From: Bacteroidaceae bacterium
GTDB taxonomy: Bacteria; Bacteroidota; Bacteroidia; Bacteroidales; Bacteroidaceae
Direction of reading: 5' to 3'
DNA length: 14,995 nt
Assembly (NCBI GenBank): GCA_900771425.1
Contig: CAAGNV010000030.1
Coordinates: forward strand, 1 to 14,995
The notes below the pieces were generated by a model that saw only the letters and a list, made by a program, of their open reading frames with translations, was not told the origin of the DNA and ran no database searches. Shown in pieces: positions 1-6,031 of the stretch (position 1 is the stretch's first letter; each line of letters opens with the position of its first letter). The translations under genes and the position numbers were made by a program.

Positions 1-534
1 CGCCACCCAATTATTTTGCATAACCCACTGATTTTCATTTTGCGCTACATGATGGCGCAAAAAAGTGATGAAGTCAGGAGAACTGTCATTGATATGATAT
101 TTCTCACAGACCTCACCAATAGTGTAGCAGTCTTCTGGCTCGAGGCTGTAGAGTTCTGGTAATGGAGCCTCTTTTATTGCTTGGGCAATCGGACGCTTGG
201 GAAACATAGATTCCAGATATGCTCTTCTGATACGTGTCATTCGTTCTCCAATATTAATACAAGGTATGATACCTTTTCTCAATAAACGATAGAGTGTTTG
301 ACGTTCTACACCATAAATGGCAACAGCCTTCTTAACAGAGATGAATTCACGAATGGTAGGAACCATCTTGGCTATCAAAGCCATCTTCCTCTCTTTTTCT
401 TCAGCTCGTTTCTTACGTGCATGAGCAGCCTTACTACACTTCGGACTACAGTAGTAACTGTCTAGAATCTTGATAATAAACTCTTTACCACAGAATCTGC
501 ACCTTCTTTTGATTTCAATTCCTAAATTTGGCAT
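1..534 (-). CDS. Zinc-ribbon plus helix-turn-helix DNA-binding protein of mobile-element type (3' end beyond window)
   Basis: The frame reads open from an ATG at 534 to the window edge, giving 178 residues with no stop. The N-terminus carries a C-X2-C-X13-C-X3-C cluster (Cys12, 15, 29, 33; CRFCGKEF...YYCSPKC), which looks like a zinc ribbon. A charged Lys/Arg/Glu-rich helix follows (about 38-56). Residues 64-111 resemble an excisionase/MerR-type helix-turn-helix (FISVKKAVAIYGV, then RQTLYRLLRKG and IPCINIGERMTRI). A second similar start appears at about 136-150 (CYTIGEVCEKYHIND). From memory, proteins of this layout sit beside tyrosine integrases in Bacteroidales conjugative or mobilizable elements, so a role in excision or element regulation is inferred. 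The ATG is preceded by neither a Shine-Dalgarno nor a clear -7 element. Confidence 0.8.
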   Translation of the reverse strand, partial: MPNLGIEIKRRCRFCGKEFIIKILDSYYCSPKCSKAAHARKKRAEEKERKMALIAKMVPTIREFISVKKAVAIYGVERQTLYRLLRKGIIPCINIGERMTRIRRAYLESMFPKRPIAQAIKEAPLPELYSLEPEDCYTIGEVCEKYHINDSSPDFITFLRHHVAQNENQWVMQNNWVA

Positions 535-760
535 CTTTTTGTTACGTTAAATGAGTTAATATAATGACCTATTTTGCACTTTTAGCATACTTCATCTACA
601 ACTTAGATACTGGACGTCATCTACTATTAAGTAGTAATAAGTATTGATAAGTATGTTTAGGTACAATTTTTTCTATATTGTTCACCCGTTACACACATGT
701 AGCAAAAAAGCCGTAAAAAAAGGAATAATAAGCACATAATAAACATGAGCCTATAAAATG
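535..760. other. AT-rich intergenic region between mobile-type HTH gene and dnaK terminator
   Basis: No coding frame is convincing here. The stretch is AT-rich and holds a short inverted repeat, CTACTATTAAGTAG, at about 630-645. Partial direct repeats of AATAAGTATTGATAAGTATG follow it. These could be operator sites for the adjacent DNA-binding protein or part of an element junction, but nothing in the window decides this. No tRNA gene, the usual integration target, is visible. Confidence 0.4.
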
Positions 761-797
761 CAAATAGCGTGTAACTCGTTGAGCTACACGCTATTTG
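761..797 (-). terminator. Hairpin downstream of dnaK
   Basis: The 13-base arm CAAATAGCGTGTA at 761-773 pairs perfectly with TACACGCTATTTG at 785-797. The stem extends inward through CTC/GAG past one mismatch, leaving a three-base loop. It lies 33 nt beyond the dnaK stop. The bases after it in the leftward direction are T-rich (GCATTTTAT) but contain no long uninterrupted T-run, so termination is likely rather than certain. Confidence 0.75.
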
Positions 798-829
798 ACA
801 GTGTTTTATTATATCTTTACTTATCGGTA

Positions 830-2746
830 TCATTTTACCTCCTCGAAGTCTGCATCTTGGACATCATCGGCCGAGTTGTTGGCTGAGTTGTCCTGCTGAG
901 CACCGCCTTGGTACTGCTGACCGCCAGGTTGCTGTGCACCTGCGCCTTGATACATCTGCTGTGATGCTGCCTGCATTACGTTGTTGAGTTCTGCTATTGC
1001 TGCATCGATGTCGGCAAGGTTCTGTGCTGCGTGTGCAGCCTTAAGTTTCTGGAGTGCTGCTTCGATTGCAGGCTTCTGGTCTGCAGGAAGTTTGTCGCCG
1101 CTCTCCTTGAGGAAGTTCTCTGTCTGGAAGATCATGGAGTCTGCTTGGTTGAGCTTATCGATACGTTCGCGTTCCTTCTTGTCAGCATCTGCATTTGCTT
1201 CTGCTTCAGCCTTCATGCGGTTGATTTCCTCTTCAGAAAGGCCTGATGATGCTTCGATGCGGATTGACTGCTCCTTGCCTGTAGCCTTGTCCTTGGCAGA
1301 TACCTTGAGAATACCGTTTGCGTCGATATCGAACGATACTTCGATCTGTGGAATACCACGGCGTGCTGGCGCGATGCCTGTGAGGTTGAAGTTGCCGATA
1401 GACTTGTTCTGTGCTGCCATTGGACGTTCGCCCTGAAGTACGTGGATAGTTACTTCTGTCTGATTGTCGGCTGCAGTTGAGAATACCTGACTCTTCTTGC
1501 AAGGGATTGTAGTGTTGGCATCGATGAGTTTTGTCATTACGCCGCCGAGTGTCTCGATACCCATTGAGAGTGGAGTTACGTCGAGAAGTACGATGTCGCC
1601 TACGCCTTCTTCCTTGTTGAGGATAGCACCCTGGATTGCAGCACCTACTGCTACTACTTCGTCTGGGTTAACTCCCTTTGAAGGGGTCTTGCCGAAGTAT
1701 TCTTCAACGATTTGCTGAACTGCAGGGATACGTGTTGAGCCACCTACGAGGATTACTTCGTCAATATCTGAAGTGCTGATTCCAGCATCGCGAATTGCGT
1801 TCTTACATGGTTCGAGGCAAGCCTGGATGAGTGTATGTGCGAGTGCTTCGAACTTAGCACGTGTAAGTGTCTTTACGAGGTGCTTAGGCATGCCACCTGC
1901 TACTGTGATGTAAGGGAGGTTGATTTCTGTCTGTGTAGAACTTGAGAGTTCGATCTTTGCCTTTTCTGCAGCTTCCTTCAGGCGTTGCATTGCCATTGGG
2001 TCGAGTGTGAGGTCGATGCCTTCTTCTGCCTTGAATTCCTGTGCCATCCAGTCGATGATAACTTGGTCGAAGTCGTCACCGCCGAGGTGTGTGTTACCGT
2101 TGGTTGAGAGTACTTCGAACACGCCGCCGCCGAATTCGAGGATTGAGATATCGAATGTACCACCACCGAGGTCGAACACTGCAATCTTCATGTCCTTGTT
2201 AGCCTTGTCGATACCATAAGCGAGTGCTGCTGCTGTTGGTTCATTGACGATACGCTTAACTTCGAGACCTGCAATCTGACCTGCTTCCTTTGTAGCCTGA
2301 CGCTGTGAGTCAGAGAAGTATGCAGGAACGGTGATGACAGCTTCAGTAACTTCCTGTCCGAGATAGTCTTCGGCAGTCTTTTTCATCTTCTGCAGTACCA
2401 TTGCAGAGATCTCCTGCGGTGTATAGAGTCGTCCGTCGATGTCAACGCGTGGAGTGTTGTTGTCACCGCGCTTGACAGAGTAAGGTACGCGTGATACTTC
2501 CTGAGCCATCTGGTCGTAAGTCTCGCCCATGAAACGCTTGATTGAGAACACTGTGCGCTTAGGATTGGTGATAGCCTGACGCTTTGCAGGGTCGCCTACC
2601 TTACGTTCGCCACCATCGACGAAACCGACGATGGAAGGAGTTGTGCGCTTGCCCTCGCTGTTTGCGATAACTACTGGTTCGTTACCTTCGAACACTGATA
2701 CACATGAGTTAGTTGTACCTAAGTCAATTCCAATAATCTTTCCCAT
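830..2746 (-). CDS. dnaK: Molecular chaperone DnaK (Hsp70)
   Basis: This is a full-length 638-residue Hsp70, an ATP-driven cytoplasmic chaperone that folds and rescues proteins with DnaJ and GrpE. The nucleotide-binding domain has the phosphate motif GIDLGTTNSCV (6-16), a second motif DLGGGTFD (192-199) and VGGSTRIP further on. The interdomain linker reads LLDVTPLSMGIETLGG. A beta substrate-binding domain and helical lid follow. The tail is rich in Gln and Gly and ends in the conserved EEVK that co-chaperones recognise. The length matches the family. The gene stands alone here, with neither dnaJ nor grpE adjacent. The start is ATG with no Shine-Dalgarno. Upstream lie a sigma-54-like element and TGTCA repeats, listed separately. 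Confidence 0.99.
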   Translation of the reverse strand: MGKIIGIDLGTTNSCVSVFEGNEPVVIANSEGKRTTPSIVGFVDGGERKVGDPAKRQAITNPKRTVFSIKRFMGETYDQMAQEVSRVPYSVKRGDNNTPRVDIDGRLYTPQEISAMVLQKMKKTAEDYLGQEVTEAVITVPAYFSDSQRQATKEAGQIAGLEVKRIVNEPTAAALAYGIDKANKDMKIAVFDLGGGTFDISILEFGGGVFEVLSTNGNTHLGGDDFDQVIIDWMAQEFKAEEGIDLTLDPMAMQRLKEAAEKAKIELSSSTQTEINLPYITVAGGMPKHLVKTLTRAKFEALAHTLIQACLEPCKNAIRDAGISTSDIDEVILVGGSTRIPAVQQIVEEYFGKTPSKGVNPDEVVAVGAAIQGAILNKEEGVGDIVLLDVTPLSMGIETLGGVMTKLIDANTTIPCKKSQVFSTAADNQTEVTIHVLQGERPMAAQNKSIGNFNLTGIAPARRGIPQIEVSFDIDANGILKVSAKDKATGKEQSIRIEASSGLSEEEINRMKAEAEANADADKKERERIDKLNQADSMIFQTENFLKESGDKLPADQKPAIEAALQKLKAAHAAQNLADIDAAIAELNNVMQAASQQMYQGAGAQQPGGQQYQGGAQQDNSANNSADDVQDADFEEVK

Positions 2747-2824
2747 AATTCTTTATTTCTTATTTTTTGTTGTTAATACTCGTTTTTGTTGATGCCATGC
2801 TGCGACGCATAGTCACTGGATAAT

Positions 2825-2843
2825 GAACAAACAACGTGCCAAA
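2825..2843 (-). promoter_or_regulatory. Possible sigma-54-like promoter of dnaK
   Basis: Read leftward, the sequence is TTTGGCACG, four bases (TTGT), then TTGTT. The sigma-54 consensus is TTGGCACG-N4-TTGCW. The GG at 2840-2839 and the G at 2828 have the exact -25/-24 to -13 spacing. The invariant C at -12 is T here. Transcription would begin near 2815, giving a leader of about 70 nt. The overlapping TAGTTTG is one base short of the Bacteroidetes -7 TAnnTTTG, so an ordinary promoter is the alternative. Confidence 0.35.
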
Positions 2844-2894
2844 CTATTTTCACCTTATATTATATATGGCGACGTAATGAAAATTCTGCCACAA

Positions 2895-2912
2895 TGACTG
2901 ACAAATATGACA
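2895..2912. repeat. Paired TGACA boxes between dnaK and the divergent gene
   Basis: TGACA occurs at 2899-2903 and 2908-2912 with a 9-nt period, preceded by an overlapping TGAC at 2895. On the dnaK strand they read TGTCA. They lie about 55 nt upstream of the sigma-54-like element, where an activator could bind. They also sit just upstream of the -7 element of the rightward gene. A regulatory role is inferred from position and repetition only. Confidence 0.35.
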
Positions 2913-2921
2913 ATTATTTCG

Positions 2922-2929
2922 TATCTTTG
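2922..2929 (+). promoter_or_regulatory. Bacteroidetes -7 element for the vWA-like gene
   Basis: TATCTTTG matches TAnnTTTG exactly and ends five bases before the ATG at 2934. No TTTG -33 box is seen at the usual distance. If this is the promoter, the transcript starts at or within a few bases of the start codon and is essentially leaderless. Confidence 0.55.
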
Positions 2930-2933
2930 CGGC

Positions 2934-3692
2934 ATGAAAGCGATATATAAGACAATAATGGCATGTGTTGCGGCACTGTGTTTCGGACTAAATTCTACTG
3001 CCACCACACCGGCAGCAACCACTACTGCCGACTCCACCGTACTCTATCTCTGGGTGGTCGATGTATCTGGTCAAAACAACATTTACATGGACGAGATGCA
3101 GTCGGCCATCGATTCGTTTTTCGTTAAGGCGACAGCGAATGACGATCTGCGCGTAATACGCTATGCTTCAACCGTTATAGACGACTCTACCCTACTTGAT
3201 GATGTTTTCTATGGTTACAGCGACCAGCGCGCCATGCTCTGTGCCCTCGACAGCATCATCGGCGAGTCTGATTCGAAATTCATCCGTGCCTATGTGCTGT
3301 CCGATTTTATCAACAACACGCCGTACGAGGGTGCCGTGTCACTTACGTCAGAGTCGTTACTGACAATTCGTCAGCATCTATTGTCATACTCCAGCAGTGG
3401 TAAGGACATACGCACCACCATGCTCATACTTCCACCTTCGACATCGCCCAACGGCTATTCACTCGAGGCCATACGTACCATCATGCCCGAAAACATGTAT
3501 CACCAGTATGCCGTGACTTCAGCAGACTCACTTGCCGCATTCTTTTCGCGCGACATCGAAGTTACCGACCGCCAGCTGGGCAGAATCGTCGACGAGAAAG
3601 ACGATTCGACATCGACAGGACTGATTATAAGCATCATCGTACTGGTACTGATGCTCGGAGGCATAGTATGGATGGTTTATCGAAGCAAATAG
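2934..3692 (+). CDS. Membrane-anchored von Willebrand A-like protein
   Basis: The protein has 252 residues from ATG 2934. An earlier in-frame ATG at 2907 lies upstream of the apparent -7 element and is less likely. An N-terminal signal peptide (KAIYKTIMACVAALCFGL) is followed by a Thr/Ala-rich linker. The body begins with LYLWVVDVSGQN, which resembles the DxSxS metal site of von Willebrand A domains (Asp43), although the last Ser is Gln. VLSDFIN near residue 124 resembles the second Asp strand of that fold. A single transmembrane helix at about 229-249 (LIISIIVLVLMLGGIVWMV) ends in YRSK. The bulk is therefore probably periplasmic, held in the inner membrane. I do not recognise a named family, and the fold assignment is tentative. 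Confidence 0.85.
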   Translation: MKAIYKTIMACVAALCFGLNSTATTPAATTTADSTVLYLWVVDVSGQNNIYMDEMQSAIDSFFVKATANDDLRVIRYASTVIDDSTLLDDVFYGYSDQRAMLCALDSIIGESDSKFIRAYVLSDFINNTPYEGAVSLTSESLLTIRQHLLSYSSSGKDIRTTMLILPPSTSPNGYSLEAIRTIMPENMYHQYAVTSADSLAAFFSRDIEVTDRQLGRIVDEKDDSTSTGLIISIIVLVLMLGGIVWMVYRSK

Positions 3693-3959
3693 TCTCCACA
3701 ATCACGGGCACTGCGAATCACTGAAGCAAAACGAGGAATGTCCTACGCCACTTATCATCAATTGCCTTGCAGATATCGTCGCTGAGCATGTATGGGCAGT
3801 ACACCGATCTCCGAAACTAGAACGTCGATTCGCTGGAACAAGCATAAAAAACGCAGAAGCTAAGACAGTTTGATATTATGTCTTGATTCGTTTGCACTTA
3901 TTCACGCAAGTACAAATCACATGGGCATGCAACGATTGGATACTTGCATAGTTGTCATA
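3693..3959. other. Intergenic region with no supported gene
   Basis: No start-bearing coding frame with plausible composition was found on either strand, and I see no clear hairpin. One frame stays open for over 50 codons on the plus strand but lacks a start codon and recognisable motifs. Remnant coding sequence is possible but unproven. Confidence 0.4.
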
Positions 3960-4047
3960 CAGAAACATCATATAGGTGTGTCAGCCATATCTTATGGGTG
4001 TATCAGCCCTACAATATGGTTCTTGCAGCCACAATACGGCATAAAAC
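3960..4047. repeat. Degenerate 22-bp tandem repeats
   Basis: The core CAGCC recurs at 3982, 4004 and 4026, exactly 22 nt apart. A more diverged unit (CAGAAACATCATAT) begins at 3960. Units share CAGCC near the start and TATGGGTGT-like sequence near the end. The units at 3960 and 3982 agree at 16 of 22 bases, and those at 3982 and 4004 at 14 of 22. They run directly into the palindromic array that follows. Confidence 0.6.
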
Positions 4048-4052
4048 GATGG

Positions 4053-4109
4053 TATCATGGCATGAAATCATCATTTCATGCCATGAAACGACGATTTCAA
4101 GCCATGATA
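4053..4109. repeat. Three palindromic 15-mers spaced exactly 21 bp
   Basis: TATCATGGCATGAAA (4053-4067), TTTCATGCCATGAAA (4074-4088) and TTTCAAGCCATGATA (4095-4109) are near-palindromes starting every 21 bp, two turns of the helix. The first two also form an 11-bp inverted repeat with each other around a four-base loop (CATC). The arrangement suits an array of dimeric DNA-binding sites on one face of the helix, or a folded RNA. No flanking gene starts here, since both neighbours end toward this region. Confidence 0.65.
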
Positions 4110-4148
4110 CGACCAGTTTTCGTCAGTTCATGCAATCACAGTGTGTAC

Positions 4149-4218
4149 ATGAAAGAGAAGAGTGAAAGGCAATAGTCAGACTAAACATCTATTTGCCTTT
4201 CACTCTTCTCTTTTTCAT
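4149..4218. terminator. Very long hairpin between convergent genes
   Basis: The left arm 4149-4175 (ATGAAAGAGAAG...GCAATAG) pairs with the right arm 4189-4218 (CTATTTGCC...TTTTTCAT) over about 27 bp. One one-base and one two-base bulge interrupt it, around a 13-base loop. It lies 20 nt past the MORN gene stop. The right arm ends in a five-T run for rightward transcripts, so it could terminate in both directions. The stem is much longer than a normal intrinsic terminator and could be an RNase III substrate. Confidence 0.7.
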
Positions 4219-4238
4219 TTCCCTGCTGATGTCGGCAG

Positions 4239-5054
4239 TTATTCTTCGGCTGGAGTTTCGTCGCGGAATATCTCGCCGTTCTCAACGAATCGACCGTGAT
4301 TCCAATTGCCTTCATATACTTCGCCGTCGGTTACGAGCTTGCCGTAGCCGTGATACATGTCGTTCAGCCACTCGCCGTCGTATCGGTCTCCGTTCGCCCA
4401 GATGTAAACGCCATAGCCATTGGCACTTCCGCTGTGGAAATTACCTTCATAGCGGTCGCCGTTTGCATATTTATACACGCCTGATCCTTCGCTCTTGCCA
4501 TGTACCCAGTTGCCTATATATACGTCACCGCCAGGATATTCCATCGTACCATATCCGTCGGGAAGTCCTTTCTTGAAATGTCCGGTATATTTCTCGTGGA
4601 ACTCATTGATGGCAGTGCCCTCGCCTTCGAGGTATCCGTCGCGGAACCGGCCTTCCTTCATCGAACCATCCTTGGCAAGCCATGAGCCCTTGCCGTTAGG
4701 GTGACCGTTCTTATATGTACCTTCATAGTATGAACCGTCCTTCCACTCGTAACGTCCTTCGCCACAAGGCAGGCTGTCACGGAATTCACCTTCAAAGCTG
4801 TTGCCGTTTGCCCAAGTATATTTGCCCTGTCCGTGGGGTTTGTCGTTACGCCATTCGCCTTCGTACGAGTTTCCGTCAGCCCACTTCATTGTACCTTCGC
4901 CCGAACGCATGCCGTTCTTCCATGAGCCATCATACACACTGCTGTCAGGCCATGCGTAGCGTGCATTGCCATTCTGCGGACGTTCACTGCTTGTAAAATT
5001 ACAGCTGGCAAGGCCTATAATGATGGCGATGGCAGCCAAAAGCAACTTCTTCAT
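4239..5054 (-). CDS. MORN-repeat lipoprotein
   Basis: The start is ATG 5054, giving 271 residues. It begins with a lipoprotein signal MKKLLLAAIAIIIGLASC and lipid-attachment Cys18. A TTG four codons upstream would spoil the signal peptide. The rest is about ten tandem MORN repeats of roughly 23 residues, for example YEGEWRNDKPHGQGKYTWANG, YEGTYKNGHPNGKGSW and YEGNFHSGSANGYGVY. The fifth is the most diverged (MKEGRFRDGYLEGEG). The C-terminus ends in a short acidic tail. MORN repeats form elongated beta structures that serve as scaffolds or bind lipids or proteins, and no enzyme domain is attached. The protein is expected on the periplasmic or outer-membrane side. Transcription would start from the -7 element at 5077-5084. 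The exact partner is unknown. Confidence 0.93.
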   Translation of the reverse strand: MKKLLLAAIAIIIGLASCNFTSSERPQNGNARYAWPDSSVYDGSWKNGMRSGEGTMKWADGNSYEGEWRNDKPHGQGKYTWANGNSFEGEFRDSLPCGEGRYEWKDGSYYEGTYKNGHPNGKGSWLAKDGSMKEGRFRDGYLEGEGTAINEFHEKYTGHFKKGLPDGYGTMEYPGGDVYIGNWVHGKSEGSGVYKYANGDRYEGNFHSGSANGYGVYIWANGDRYDGEWLNDMYHGYGKLVTDGEVYEGNWNHGRFVENGEIFRDETPAEE

Positions 5055-5076
5055 ATCTATTTTCAATTATGCGGCG

Positions 5077-5084
5077 CAAAGTTA
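5077..5084 (-). promoter_or_regulatory. -7 element of the MORN lipoprotein gene
   Basis: Read leftward this is TAACTTTG, an exact TAnnTTTG match 22 nt before the ATG at 5054. No good TTTG -33 box is seen. It overlaps the -33 region of the opposite promoter. Confidence 0.6.
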
Positions 5085-5097
5085 CGAATTATTTTCT

Positions 5098-5105
5098 TAC
5101 CTTTG
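5098..5105 (+). promoter_or_regulatory. -7 element of the DUF5715-truA-barrel cluster
   Basis: TACCTTTG matches TAnnTTTG and lies 20 nt before ATG 5126, predicting a leader of roughly 12-15 nt. Only 13 bases separate it from the leftward -7 element, so the two polymerase sites overlap. Confidence 0.6.
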
Positions 5106-5125
5106 CATCTTGAAACGAACAAATT

Positions 5126-5956
5126 ATGAGTAATAAGTACCAGAAAACGAAATTCTACATCTTCTTCTCACTGACGGTTGCCATTTTGGCTGCCATTAGT
5201 CATTTGTTCGTTCCCAAAGACCAGTACCTTAACCAGTCGCACGCGACCGATGCCGACTCTGTCGGTTCTGACTTGGCAGCAGTCGCTGACTTTGAAGGTC
5301 AGGATGCAGAAATCATGGGCGACTCGGCCGAGGCATACGCCGACACGACTGATACGACTGACGACACGCTGAGTGCCACGGCGCCAGAGTCGGTATTCGT
5401 ATCAAGCAAGGTATGGTCGTACAACGAGTGCTTCAGCGACAGCAACAATGTGCAGCTCAGTGTGGCTGAAGAGATTGGGGTACGTCCTATGACCACACGT
5501 GCCGAAGTGACTCGCAACGTAAAGACTCACCGACTGGTCAACATCACTACGTCACCTTATTATAAGGTTGACAAGCTGACGCACTCCATCCCCTACCTCG
5601 TGCCGAAGGCTCAGCAACTCATCAACACCATAAGCATCAACTTCATCGACTCGCTCTTGAGCAAGGGCATGGAACCTCACGTGCCGATTGTGACGTCGGT
5701 GCTGCGCACTGGCAGCGACATCAAGAAGCTGCAACGGGGAAACCGCAACTCGGTGACCAACTCGGCACACCAGTACGGCACCACGGTCGATATCACTTAC
5801 AACCGGTTTATGCCACTGAGCAGCGACACCCCTACCCGCTTCGATGAGAACCTGAAGAAAGTGCTTGCCGAAGTACTGTTCGACCTCAGGGATCAAGGAC
5901 AGTGCTACGTGAAGTACGAACGTCGTCAAGCTTGTTTTCACCTCACGGTCAGATAA
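5126..5956 (+). CDS. DUF5715 family protein, M15 peptidase-like, membrane-anchored
   Basis: The protein has 276 residues. An N-terminal membrane segment (about 10-29, FYIFFSLTVAILAAISHLF) has a positively charged cytoplasmic start. A flexible Asp/Thr-rich stretch (about 40-85) carries the domain into the periplasm. The C-terminal domain contains SAHQYGTTVD (His215, Asp222), matching the SxHxxGxxxD zinc motif of M15/VanY D-Ala-D-Ala carboxypeptidases, and ends CFHLTVR with His272 as a possible third ligand. The catalytic Glu three residues before that His (EWWH in VanX-type enzymes) is absent; the nearest is Glu265. It may thus be a modified or inactive peptidoglycan peptidase. The DUF5715 name is from memory of the Bacteroidetes family. 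It heads the cluster with truA, 75 nt upstream. Confidence 0.85.
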   Translation: MSNKYQKTKFYIFFSLTVAILAAISHLFVPKDQYLNQSHATDADSVGSDLAAVADFEGQDAEIMGDSAEAYADTTDTTDDTLSATAPESVFVSSKVWSYNECFSDSNNVQLSVAEEIGVRPMTTRAEVTRNVKTHRLVNITTSPYYKVDKLTHSIPYLVPKAQQLINTISINFIDSLLSKGMEPHVPIVTSVLRTGSDIKKLQRGNRNSVTNSAHQYGTTVDITYNRFMPLSSDTPTRFDENLKKVLAEVLFDLRDQGQCYVKYERRQACFHLTVR

Positions 5957-6031
5957 TTCAGGGACGGTCATAGACTCTCCGACACCCGACAATCATACCA
6001 TTTCTCAATCATTAACCTCACAGTACAACCC

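Noticed and set aside
981..1436. 151-codon open frame on the plus strand and other frames inside dnaK
   Set aside because: These are antisense shadows of dnaK with low-complexity Ser/Ala composition and no recognisable motif.
3700..3872. Open plus-strand frame of more than 50 codons after the vWA-like gene
   Set aside because: It has no start codon, overlaps the preceding gene's end in another frame and shows no motif. It could be a remnant, but nothing supports a gene.
3960..4109. CRISPR array
   Set aside because: Repeats are degenerate and contiguous at 21-22 bp with no unique spacers, and no cas genes are present.
3870..4175. 101-codon open frame across the repeat array
   Set aside because: The predicted protein merely reflects the tandem DNA repeats and terminator arm. 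A second frame over the same bases is equally open, and there is no start signal.
5055..5066. TTG at 5066 as the MORN lipoprotein start
   Set aside because: It adds MKID before an already complete lipoprotein signal peptide beginning at ATG 5054, and the ATG is the better start.
5552..5992. 146-codon open frame on the minus strand
   Set aside because: It is antisense to the DUF5715 gene, with no motifs or promoter.
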